Shown here in pieces: positions 1-7,536 of a stretch of 64,000 bases of DNA. Both the position numbers and the translations under genes were made by a program. Position 1 is the stretch's first letter. Each line of letters begins with the position of its first letter. Under the pieces are notes generated by a model, which was not told where the DNA came from, did no database searches, and was given only the letters and a program-made list of their open reading frames with translations. The DNA comes from Lacticaseibacillus hegangensis. Lineage in GTDB: Bacteria; Bacillota; Bacilli; Lactobacillales; Lactobacillaceae. The DNA lies in the NCBI RefSeq assembly GCF_003946465.1, contig NZ_RHOL01000009.1:21499-85498 (forward strand), given 5' to 3'.

Positions 1-1
1 C

Positions 2-967
2 TCGATCCTGTCGATGGCGCGGCTGTTTGCGCTGGCCGGCAGCTTCCTGGTCACGGTGATTGGGCCGGTGCTAGTCTCCGAACGGGTGGGGATGAGTTTT
101 CCCCAGATGGTCGCGATTATTGCGGTCATGACACTGGTTCTGATGTTCCCAGTGTCCGTGTTTGGCAAGGAGCGGATTAAGCCCAAGGCCGGGACGGAGA
201 GCCATTACCACTTAAAAGACATTATTCACTACCTGCGCACGAACAAGTTTCTCGGCATCTACTACCTGGGTTACCTATTCTGGGGCCTGACCCAAACTGA
301 CCAGGTGGTCGGCCTGTTCACCGCGTACTACCTGTTTGGCACCGCGCTGTTTGCAACCCTGACGACCGTGCTGGTGGCGATTCCCACCATCATTTTCTCG
401 CCGTTCATGGGCCGCATCCTCAAACGGGTCGATAAGTTCAAGCTGTTTTACTTTAGTATGATCGCGCTGGCTGTCCTGGCGTTCGCGATGTACTTCGTCG
501 GTTATCACAACAAGACGATGTACCTGATTATGGTCGTGCTGCGAGCCATTCCAGTCGGGCTGATCGGCGTTTTGGGCCTGACCTTCACCCCGGACATCGT
601 GGAGTACGGCGAGTTTAAAACGCACATCGATGCGCGCGGCATCGCATTTGCCGTGCAGTCCTTTGCCGCAAAACTGTCCTCGATGAACGCGCCGCTGGGC
701 CTGGCGGTGCTGAGCCTGTTCGGGTGGAAGGCCATCACGGCCAGCTCGTTTGCCGCGCTTGAGGCCGAGCACGTGACGCAAAGCGGCAGCGCTTTGAGCG
801 GCCTCTGGGCAGTCACCGCGCTGGTGCCGGCGATCGGCGCCGTGCTGGCTTCGATCGTCCTGACCTTCTACAAGCTCAACGACCACGACGTTCAGCTGAT
901 GGCCAAGGTCAACGCCGGCGAGCTCGACCGGGCGGCGGCAGAGAAGCAGATGAAAAATCAGTACTAA
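2..967 (+). CDS. GPH-family sugar:cation symporter, C-terminal part (5' truncated by window edge)
   Basis: This is the C-terminal part of a glycoside-pentoside-hexuronide (GPH) type membrane symporter. The frame is open to the left edge, with codons for SILS before the first internal Met at position 14, so the true start lies outside the window. About 320 residues remain, roughly 60-70 percent of a usual 450-500 aa GPH protein. They hold several hydrophobic segments and the family-typical stretch DIVEYGEFKTHIDARG followed by QSFAAKLSS. The tail FYKLNDHDVQ is also typical of GPH carriers. These proteins import di- or oligosaccharides with H+ or Na+. The next genes (GH29, GH3) are on the other strand and converge on it, so a shared substrate is plausible but not shown. 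The XylP-type isoprimeverose carrier of lactobacilli belongs to this family; specificity cannot be read from the sequence. Confidence 0.85.
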   Translation, partial: SILSMARLFALAGSFLVTVIGPVLVSERVGMSFPQMVAIIAVMTLVLMFPVSVFGKERIKPKAGTESHYHLKDIIHYLRTNKFLGIYYLGYLFWGLTQTDQVVGLFTAYYLFGTALFATLTTVLVAIPTIIFSPFMGRILKRVDKFKLFYFSMIALAVLAFAMYFVGYHNKTMYLIMVVLRAIPVGLIGVLGLTFTPDIVEYGEFKTHIDARGIAFAVQSFAAKLSSMNAPLGLAVLSLFGWKAITASSFAALEAEHVTQSGSALSGLWAVTALVPAIGAVLASIVLTFYKLNDHDVQLMAKVNAGELDRAAAEKQMKNQY

Positions 968-980
968 ATCGTGTTCAGAA

Positions 981-1005
981 GGCGTGGCCTGAGCCACGTT
1001 TTTTT
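981..1005 (+). terminator. Rho-independent terminator of the GPH gene
   Basis: CGTGGC (983-988) pairs with GCCACG (993-998) around a four-base loop, and seven T follow directly. It sits 15 bases after the symporter stop codon. Confidence 0.8.
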
Positions 1006-1071
1006 GTATCTGGTGTACTCGAAATAATGGCTGGATGGTTAGAGCCACTAGGCAATTAGGCGTATTTCCAG

Positions 1072-1077
1072 TATGAT
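1072..1077 (+). promoter_or_regulatory. Putative -10 element of toxin-like locus 1
   Basis: TATGAT lies about 60 bases upstream of the first small reading frame. No good -35 is visible. The homologous locus at 30.3-30.7 kb has TATAAT at the equivalent place, which supports the assignment. Confidence 0.4.
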
Positions 1078-1184
1078 TATTGGAGCAGAAAAGTTAATGA
1101 GCGGTGGTATCTGTTTTCGGAAGAAGGTGAGGCTAATGGACTTGATGTTCATGCCCTCTAATTCTAAGGAAAGGAGGTACGAGT

Positions 1185-1361
1185 TTGTTTGTGATTGGCG
1201 CATTGGCGACAATCACGGCTTGCATCGGCTGGCTAGAATTCCTGGTCATGGCGTTAACGCGCCTTGTCTACAGGATTATCATGCTGCATGACGCAGTGTG
1301 TCAGCTGATAAAAGCGTTCGGCCGTGGCCGAAAAAAGAAGCAAACTAAAAAGCCGCGCTGA
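1185..1361 (+). CDS. Small hydrophobic-cationic peptide, type I toxin-like (locus 1)
   Basis: This frame encodes 58 aa from a TTG start six bases after a strong AAGGAGGT (1171-1178); a GTG at 1191 is an alternative. The peptide has a hydrophobic N-terminal half (about residues 2-34) and a very basic tail, AFGRGRKKKQTKKPR. This is the layout of small membrane toxins of type I toxin-antitoxin systems. A homologous 51-aa peptide, ending in SFGRGRKKA, is at 30434-30589. The two loci also share blocks of the 5' leader (GGTGGTATCT, GAAGGTGAGGCT, GAAAGGAGGTAC). A convergent RNA gene follows and shares an inverted repeat with the end of this frame. It is not an obvious Fst or Hol-Tox sequence, so a toxin role is inferred from layout only. 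An overlapping frame from ATG 1136 to 1291 has its own GAAGGTGAGG site and may be a leader ORF. Confidence 0.5.
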   Translation: MFVIGALATITACIGWLEFLVMALTRLVYRIIMLHDAVCQLIKAFGRGRKKKQTKKPR

Positions 1362-1389
1362 ACTTTGGCAAGCATCGCGACTTTTTAGT
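1344..1389. terminator. Bidirectional terminator shared by toxin-like mRNA and convergent RNA (locus 1)
   Basis: ACTAAAAAGCCGCG (1344-1357) pairs with CGCGACTTTTTAGT (1376-1389) with one mismatch or wobble pair. T-tracts are available on both strands. It overlaps the last codons and stop of the small peptide gene. Confidence 0.6.
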
Positions 1390-1460
1390 TAAGATGTAAA
1401 CCACCGCTCTTTAGGCGGTTCTGCGGGAAAGTCACCTTTGCAGAGGTGGCTTTCTTTATG
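1344..1460 (-). ncRNA. Putative antisense antitoxin RNA (locus 1)
   Basis: On the minus strand a -10 TATACT (plus 1466-1471) precedes a structured stretch of about 115 nt. It contains hairpins CACCT/AGGTG and ACCGC/GCGGT and ends in the shared terminator. The segment reading GCAGAACC, then GGTGG, TACAT and TAAC recurs in the same order in the plus-strand RNA of the second locus (GCAGAACA, GGTGG, GACAT, TAACC). The convergent layout with overlap at the terminator is that of Fst/RNAII-type modules. Transcript ends are estimated. Confidence 0.5.
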
Positions 1461-1525
1461 TTTCAAGTATAGCATGATTTTTTCTGCGAGAGAACCAAAG
1501 AACAAGCAGTCCTCGGGAGAATCAA

Positions 1526-2647
1526 CTATAACGCTTTACTCGCCAAATCTGCCAGCACTTTGGTCTGCGGCGCTGGCAAACTGCCATCGGCTTTCGGACC
1601 AACGTTCAGTAGCAACCGGCCGCGCTGCGGGCGCGCGTTTGCGATCATCTGGCGCACCTGCTTGGCGGTGATGAAGTCGCTTGGCCGCGCGGCGCGGTTG
1701 TAGCCGAACGAGTAGTCCATGCCGCGGGTGATCTCGTAGTAATCCGGCGCGCCGGTCCAAACGGTGTGGTACTCCAGCGTGCGGTAGTCGTAGTACTGCG
1801 GCGCGGCGGTCTTGTTGTTTTTTTCCTGGCGCCAGTTGACGAAGGCGCCGCCCGCGTTGAACAGCGGGTACAAGGCCTTGTGCCGCATCCAGCCGGGGTA
1901 GTCGCTCCAGCGGTCGTCCACCATGCCCTCGGGCACCGCGGCGTAGTAATCGCGGAACAGCTGCGGCAGCCGCGGATCCTCCGGGTAGCCGATGTCGCTC
2001 CACAAAATGTCGGGATGGTAGCGGTCGATCAGCTCGTGCCACTGGGCCCAGACGTAATCGCGGTACTGCTTTGAGTGGTCGGAGCCCAGCAGCATGGTCG
2101 CGGCGCTTTGGATGCGCTCGTGCTTGAAGGTCCAGTCGAGCAGGCTCGAGTAGTACACGCCAAAGCGCATGCCGCGGGCACGAACGGCCTTGGCCAGCTG
2201 GCCGACAAAGTCAAAATCGAGGTGGTAGCCGGGGCGGCACGGATTTTCCACCTGCGTGTCATACATCACAAACCCGTCATGGTGCTTGGTGACGACCACG
2301 ACGTACTTCGCGTGCGCCGCGGCGAACGCGTCGGCCCATGCCTCGACGTCCACGTTCCGGGCTTTTTCGCGAAAAGTGTCGGCAAACGCCGCGTACGGCG
2401 CGTTGCCGTAGTGCTCGCGGTGGTACTGGCCGGTCGGGCCGGTCGGAAACAGCATCGCGTTGCCGTACCACTCGGCGTAGGGCTGGTGCTTGAACTGCTC
2501 ATACAGGGTCGGGTGCTTGCCCGGGCCGGTCACGGGTTTGGGCGCAAACGCCGGCACGCTGTACAGACCCCAGTGGATGAAAATGCCAAAGTCGGCGGCC
2601 TCGAACCACGCCGGCGCTTGGTGGCGGTGAATGTTGACTTCACTCAT
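1526..2647 (-). CDS. GH29 alpha-L-fucosidase
   Basis: 373 aa, predicted to release alpha-linked L-fucose from oligosaccharides in the cytoplasm; no signal peptide is seen. Family hallmarks are FGIFIHWGLYS (residues 20-30), VVVTKHHDGF (about 117-126), and ILWSDIGYP (about 214-222), where Asp218 is at the place of the GH29 nucleophile. Near the C-terminus is LLLNVGPKADGSLP. The length matches the short, catalytic-domain-only form of the family. The start is set by AGGAGGG just upstream of ATG 2647. It follows the GH3 gene by 42 bases on the same strand, so the two are probably one operon acting on a fucosylated glycan. It could accept another alpha-L-glycoside, but the family call is firm. Confidence 0.93.
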   Translation of the reverse strand: MSEVNIHRHQAPAWFEAADFGIFIHWGLYSVPAFAPKPVTGPGKHPTLYEQFKHQPYAEWYGNAMLFPTGPTGQYHREHYGNAPYAAFADTFREKARNVDVEAWADAFAAAHAKYVVVVTKHHDGFVMYDTQVENPCRPGYHLDFDFVGQLAKAVRARGMRFGVYYSSLLDWTFKHERIQSAATMLLGSDHSKQYRDYVWAQWHELIDRYHPDILWSDIGYPEDPRLPQLFRDYYAAVPEGMVDDRWSDYPGWMRHKALYPLFNAGGAFVNWRQEKNNKTAAPQYYDYRTLEYHTVWTGAPDYYEITRGMDYSFGYNRAARPSDFITAKQVRQMIANARPQRGRLLLNVGPKADGSLPAPQTKVLADLASKAL

Positions 2648-2689
2648 GGTGATCCCTCCTGTGTTGATGAGTGGCGACGGAAAAGTGGT

Positions 2690-5068
2690 TCAGCGGCGCG
2701 GCGCCTTTTTGCCGTGATTGGCCAAGGCGACGAGCAAATCGACCATCCACAGCTTCAAGCTGCCGCCGCTTTGCTGGGCGAGGCGCACCAGCGGCGTGTC
2801 CCAGACGATGGTGGCCAAAAACTGACCTTCCGGCGAGTCCTTGGGCGTGCCGTCATTTTTCTGCATGTTGGCGATGACGACGGTGGCGACCAGGCGCGCG
2901 ACTCGCGAGTACTTGGCCAAGTCGCGCGGCACGCTGAGCCGGGTGAAGTCGCCGGGCTGCGGCGCGCGGACCGGCGCCGGGGTCAGACCGCTGAGCGCGG
3001 TAAAGTCTGCCACGTTCGGCAGGCCAACTGGCTGGCGGTACCAGGCGGGTGCCTCCACGCGAAAAGCGGGGGCGTCCACGGTCAGCGGCAGCTGCGTGAT
3101 CATGTTGCGGCTGTTGTTGCCGACGCACACGTGCCACGCGCCGCCGGCCAAGGTGAACTGCTGGCGGCCTTCGTCCCAGCGGCAAAACGTGCGCTGAGGC
3201 AGCGTCAGCGTGACGCGCTGCTGCTCACCTGGGTCCAGCCAGACTTTTTGAAAAGCGGCCAATGCTTGCTTTGGTACCAGCTGGTCCTGATCGTCTTCGC
3301 TGACGTAAGCCTGCACGACCTCGGCGCCGCGCATGGTGCCCGTGTTTTTCACGTCAACGGTGACGGTCAGCGGTTGGTCGGTTTTGCCAAGGTGATCGGC
3401 GTTTAAGCGCGCGTTGCTCATGGCAAAGGTGGTGTAGCTCAGCCCAAAGCCAAAGGGATAGGCGACGGGCTGCCTGGCCTTGTCATAGTAGCGGTAGCCG
3501 ACGTACAGACTCTCGGCGTATGGCACTGACAGCGGCGTTTTCCCGTACAGTACGCTGGAGGGCACATCTTCGTAGCGCAGCGGGTAGGTTTCGGCCAGCT
3601 TGCCGGATGGGGATACCGCACCGAACAGCAAGCGCTCGGCGGCGGTGCCGACGGCTTCACCGCCAAGGAACAAGTTAAGCACCGCCTTGGCGTCCTTCGC
3701 CCAGTCCGTGGTCACCACCGAACCGGCGACCAGCAGGACCACCACATTCGGATTGACGGCCGCCACGGCGTGCAGCAGTGCGGCTTGATCTGCGGGCAGT
3801 GCCATGGTCGTGCGGTCGGTGCCTTCCGCCTCGGCGGTGGCCGGCAGCCCCAGCACGACGATCACGTCTTCCGCCTTCTTTGCAGCGGCCGTGGCCGCCT
3901 TGACCAGCTTTTCGTCGGCCTGGCCGTCCAGCGCGTAGCCCGGCGCGTAGGTATACGCATGCCCGGCGGCCTTGAGCCCGGACAAAATGGAAGTGCTTTG
4001 CGGGGTCGTGATGTGCGACGACCCTGCGCCTTGAATGCGGGTCTCGTCGGCCAAGGCGCCGATCACGGCCAGCTTGCGGCCAGGTTGCAGGGGCAGCGTG
4101 CCATCGTTTTTCATCAGGACGGCCGAATTTTCCTCGATCTGCTGCGCCAAAGCGACATGGGACTGCAGGAGCGCCGTGCGATCGCCGGTGAACGCGGGGC
4201 GCTTCCGGTCGGCGATGGCCGCGATGTTGGCAACGGCGCGGGTGAGGCGGGCGCGGTCCAGCGCGCCTGTTTTCAGTGCGGCCAGGGCGGGCTTATCGAA
4301 CAGGTGGCCGGAGCTCGGCATTTCCAGGTCGGTGCCAGCGTTCAGGCTTGCGACCTTGTCGTTCAGCGCGCCCCAGTCGGTGACGACCGCGCCCTTGAAG
4401 CCCCACTGTCCGCGCAGCACGGTGTTGAGCAGGTACTCGTGGTCGCTCATGTACGTGCCGTTCAGCAGGTTGTAGGCAATCATCACGGTTTCCGGCTGGC
4501 CTTGGGTGACGGCGAGGCGAAAGGCTTCGAGGTACAGCTCGTGCAAGGCGGTGGCATCAATCAGCGAATCGGAGCGCAGCCGGTCGGTTTCCTGACTGTT
4601 GCCGGCAAAATGCTTGAGCGAGGCGCCGACGCCTTTTGACTGCAGGCCGGAGATCCACGCGGTGGCAAGCACACCAGTCAGCAGCGGGTCCTCGGAGAAA
4701 AATTCGAAATTGCGCCCGCCCAGCGGATTGCGCTTGATGTTGACGCCGGGGCCGAGCACCACGTCAACGTTCATCGAGCGCGCCTCTTCGGCGATCGCCT
4801 GGCCCATTTTGACCAGCAGGGCCGGATCCCAGCTGGACGCCGACGCGCTGGCAGTGGGAAAGGCGGTCGCCGGCACGGCCTCGTTGATGCCGAGGTGGTC
4901 GGCCGCCTGCGCCTGGTAGCGCAGCCCGTGCGGCCCGTCGCTCATGCGAATGGCGGGGATGCCGGCGACGCTTTCGCTGCTCCAAAAGTCCCGGCCCGAG
5001 GTGAGCTTGATCGCGTCCTGGTCGGATAAGTCGCGGCGAGTGGCGCCGCTGCCGATGGTGATAGTCAT
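2690..5068 (-). CDS. GH3 beta-glycosidase (beta-glucosidase/xylosidase type)
   Basis: 792 aa, cytoplasmic, first gene of the pair with the fucosidase. The N-terminal (alpha/beta)8 domain has MSDGPHGLR (about 42-50), KHFAGN (152-157) and VVTDWGALND, with Asp231 at the nucleophile position. The (alpha/beta)6 domain follows (GLPATAEAEGTDR, LFLGGEAVGTAAERLLFG), then a fibronectin-III-like domain beginning around the YPFGFGLSYTTF motif. About 130 further residues at the C-terminus are seen in many lactobacillar GH3 proteins. Exact substrate is undetermined, with beta-glucoside or beta-xyloside both possible. ATG 5068 is preceded by a G-rich stretch that can serve as ribosome binding site. The convergent symporter and the co-transcribed fucosidase suggest intracellular breakdown of imported oligosaccharides. 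Confidence 0.92.
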   Translation of the reverse strand: MTITIGSGATRRDLSDQDAIKLTSGRDFWSSESVAGIPAIRMSDGPHGLRYQAQAADHLGINEAVPATAFPTASASASSWDPALLVKMGQAIAEEARSMNVDVVLGPGVNIKRNPLGGRNFEFFSEDPLLTGVLATAWISGLQSKGVGASLKHFAGNSQETDRLRSDSLIDATALHELYLEAFRLAVTQGQPETVMIAYNLLNGTYMSDHEYLLNTVLRGQWGFKGAVVTDWGALNDKVASLNAGTDLEMPSSGHLFDKPALAALKTGALDRARLTRAVANIAAIADRKRPAFTGDRTALLQSHVALAQQIEENSAVLMKNDGTLPLQPGRKLAVIGALADETRIQGAGSSHITTPQSTSILSGLKAAGHAYTYAPGYALDGQADEKLVKAATAAAKKAEDVIVVLGLPATAEAEGTDRTTMALPADQAALLHAVAAVNPNVVVLLVAGSVVTTDWAKDAKAVLNLFLGGEAVGTAAERLLFGAVSPSGKLAETYPLRYEDVPSSVLYGKTPLSVPYAESLYVGYRYYDKARQPVAYPFGFGLSYTTFAMSNARLNADHLGKTDQPLTVTVDVKNTGTMRGAEVVQAYVSEDDQDQLVPKQALAAFQKVWLDPGEQQRVTLTLPQRTFCRWDEGRQQFTLAGGAWHVCVGNNSRNMITQLPLTVDAPAFRVEAPAWYRQPVGLPNVADFTALSGLTPAPVRAPQPGDFTRLSVPRDLAKYSRVARLVATVVIANMQKNDGTPKDSPEGQFLATIVWDTPLVRLAQQSGGSLKLWMVDLLVALANHGKKAPRR

Positions 5069-5204
5069 CCTAAAACCCCCAATTCTTACCTTGAGAATAA
5101 CACGCGAAAGCGGTTCTGTAACGCGCTTGGGGTCGCTTTATTTGCTGGAAAAAGCAGTCTGGCGTGGTACGATGAAGCGGATGCAACAATAGGAGGATGA
5201 CGCT

Positions 5205-6284
5205 GTGAAAAAACATCGCGCACTGAAAATTATTGGGGGCTTGCTGGGATCCGTGGTCGTCATTCTGGGCGGCTACATTGTCTACCTGTACGCGGCCTAC
5301 TACCGGCTGCCTGACAACTTGAAGCTGCGGGCCCAGCACAACCAGACCGGTGCGGTGCAGGTGGGCAAGACTTACCTGGCCCAGTCGTACAACATCGGCT
5401 ACGATTCGTACCCGCCGAGCTATTCCTTTTTCATGGACGGGGGCAAGTACTCCCGCGCCTATAGCAAAAAGGCTGTTCAGGACTCGCTGGCCGGCGTGAT
5501 CAACACCACGCGCCAAGGCGATCCCGACTTTGCCTTTTTCCAGGAAGTGGATCAAGACGGCGACCGCTCGCAGCACGTCGATGAGGTGGCCGGCATTCGC
5601 GGCGCGTTTGGTCAGCAGTACAGCAGCGTCTACGGGCAAAACTACGACTCGCCGTACCTGTTTTACCCGTTCAATCAGCCGATTGGCGCGGCCAAGTCTG
5701 GGCTGGTGACGCTGGCCAAGTTCAAGGTGAGCGGCGCGCGGCGGTACTCGCTGCCGATCGCGACCAACCCGACCAAGTTCACCGACCTCGACCGCGCCTT
5801 CACGGTGACCCAGACGCCCACCAGCAACGGCAAGCACCTCCAGCTGGTCAACATCCACATGTCGGCGTTCACCAAGGACCGGTCGATTCAGCAGGCGCAG
5901 TTCGCCAAGCTGTTCAAATATATCGACAAGGCGTACAAGCAAGGGGATTACGTCATCGTCGGCGGCGACTACAACCACCGCCTCCTGAAGGATTCCGCGG
6001 CGATTTTCCACACGAAGCCGCAAAACGAGACCTGGACCCACCTGTTCCCGTACGACCAGCTGCCGGCTGGCTTCCACGTCCCGACCATGGGCCTGGCCAA
6101 AGCCGCCCAGCCGTCCGTGCGCGCACTGGACCAGCCCTGAAAACCGGGGAAGAGCTTCGTGACGCTGATCGATGGGTTTATTCTATCGCCGAACGTCAAG
6201 GCCAAGTCGGTGAAAATTGTCGATACCGGGTTTAAGTACTCGGACCACACGCCGACGCGGATGGAATTTGAGCTGGAACCCTAG
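5205..6284 (+). pseudogene. Endonuclease/exonuclease/phosphatase (EEP) family membrane-anchored protein, broken by in-frame TGA
   Basis: GTG 5205 has a good AGGAGGATG site. The frame gives an N-terminal membrane anchor (about residues 8-30) and an EEP-fold domain: FFQEVDQDGD with the metal-binding Glu, then NIHMSAF and IVGGDYNHR. A TGA at 6138-6140 stops it after 311 codons. Without any frame change, 47 more codons then continue as KPGKSFVTLIDGFILSPNV and end in YSDHTPTRMEFELEP with TAG at 6282-6284. The SDHTP motif carries the catalytic His of the family, so the truncated product should be inactive. A single base change (TGG or CGA to TGA) would explain it. Stop readthrough or a sequencing error are alternatives. 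A strong terminator follows. Confidence 0.85.
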
Positions 6285-6325
6285 CACCACTACCTATGAT
6301 TGGCACTTCTCTGATTCGAACGAAC

Positions 6326-6366
6326 AATCAAAAGCAGACGTCAAATGCGGACGTCTGCTTTTGATT
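6326..6366. terminator. Strong inverted repeat, probable bidirectional terminator
   Basis: A perfect 17-bp stem (AATCAAAAGCAGACGTC / GACGTCTGCTTTTGATT) with a 7-base loop lies between the convergent EEP and RpiR genes. Confidence 0.75.
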
Positions 6367-6405
6367 TGGGCCGGGAACCCTCGGTTGGAGCTTCTAACCT
6401 CGGGA

Positions 6406-7206
6406 TTAACAATCGTCCCCGATGGTTTCTGCGTAGCGCCGGACGAGAAACTCGGTGGCGAGGAGCAAGATGTAGGAGCCAGTGATGGGATTGTTGGTTT
6501 TAGTGACGGCGTACACAGACTTAAACAGGTATGTCTCTGGAATGCCGGGATTTTGGGTGAACAGCGCAGTGTCTGCTGGGGAGTTAGAAATAATGTCGAT
6601 CGTGGCAGAAAACTTGCTGACGAAGTAACCATAAGTTGAAATCGCAATTGCCAGATCGCCCTGCCTGAGCTGTTTGGCCTCGATCACCTGCTCATCACTA
6701 GTGCTGGGGACGTAGATGATTTTTCCATATCGCGCCAAGTCGGTCTGAATAATATTTGCAATTAATCGCGAACTGGAAAAACAGAAAATAAAGACCCGCG
6801 ACGCGTGATGAATTGCTTGAGCCAACTGATCAAACAGCGAGATGTCAGCATTGTTGATGAAGTCTGTCATGGTCCGGTTGAGTTCGCGCCCAAAAAAGTT
6901 GAGGTACTCTCGGGGCTCGTTCTTGACCAGACTCAGCTTTGTCTCGGGGATGTGAAAGCCAGATGACTTAAGGGCGAGCTTTTCTTTGCGGGCGCTGTCT
7001 CGCATGTCGGTGTAGTTGCGAAACCCCGCGGCCACGACAAAGCGGCTAACGGTCGGCTCTGAAACGTTGCACTGCTGTGCGAGTTCTGTGATGGACATTT
7101 TGGCTAACCTGGGCCCCAGACGCAGGATGCAGTCGGCTAGTGTCCACGGGGTCGAGTTGATCGTATTTGTCTGTAAAATTTGAAGCATACTTTCCTGCAA
7201 TGTCAT
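6406..7206 (-). CDS. RpiR/MurR-family transcriptional regulator
   Basis: 266 aa from ATG 7206, chosen because it follows AAAGGGG at good spacing; the open frame extends 56 codons further upstream but that part is not conserved-looking. An N-terminal helix-turn-helix is visible (about residues 30-70: MSITELAQQCNVSEPTVSRF, then GFRNYTDMR), as in RpiR proteins. A sugar isomerase (SIS) domain follows: HHASRVFIFCFSSSRLIA, then GDLAIAISTYG and an end resembling LLATEFLVRRYAE. Such regulators sense phosphosugars. It is divergent from the GH35-like/PTS/GH3 operon and so is the probable local regulator of it. Whether it represses or activates cannot be told. Confidence 0.9.
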   Translation of the reverse strand: MTLQESMLQILQTNTINSTPWTLADCILRLGPRLAKMSITELAQQCNVSEPTVSRFVVAAGFRNYTDMRDSARKEKLALKSSGFHIPETKLSLVKNEPREYLNFFGRELNRTMTDFINNADISLFDQLAQAIHHASRVFIFCFSSSRLIANIIQTDLARYGKIIYVPSTSDEQVIEAKQLRQGDLAIAISTYGYFVSKFSATIDIISNSPADTALFTQNPGIPETYLFKSVYAVTKTNNPITGSYILLLATEFLVRRYAETIGDDC

Positions 7207-7462
7207 GGCTTGCCCCTTTGAAAATCTTTTCATGTTTGTGAATAATCGCTTATAGGCTGAATATACCACTCCGATACGAAAATGTAAGCCCCTACATTTG
7301 TCGTATGATAGCTCGTGTAGGAGAGAGCAAGGGCACGATTCCTTGTTAGACCAAGCCTTGAGAGTGGTGCGCAACCACTACTTTCACTCAGTCAACTTAT
7401 TTCAGTTTACCCAGTCGAGGCCTCGATGACGTTTGCTGACGATGAGTCAGAATCATTCAAAA

Positions 7463-7476
7463 TGAAAAGGGTTTCT
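7463..7476 (+). promoter_or_regulatory. Possible cre or RpiR operator
   Basis: TGAAAAGGGTTTCT lies about 60 bases upstream of the GH35-like gene. It differs from the cre consensus TGWAARCGYTWNCW at two core positions, so catabolite control or an RpiR site are both only suggestions. Confidence 0.25.
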
Positions 7477-7536
7477 TTCGCTGATTGGTTTGGTCTCCTA
7501 CATTGTCATTCAGTTAGCGACAAGGAGGGATTACTG

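Noticed and set aside
14..967. ATG 14 as start of the symporter
   Set aside because: The frame is open to the window edge and the N-terminal half of the family is missing, so this is an internal Met.
1073..1291. 72-codon frame over toxin-like locus 1
   Set aside because: The part before ATG 1136 has no ribosome binding site and covers the promoter; only the later part could be a leader ORF, and the peptide frame at 1185 is better supported by homology with locus 2.
2075..3406. 443-codon plus-strand frame opposite the GH29 and GH3 genes
   Set aside because: Composition is that of a GC-rich antisense shadow (Arg/Val/His/Gly rich) and both underlying genes are clear.
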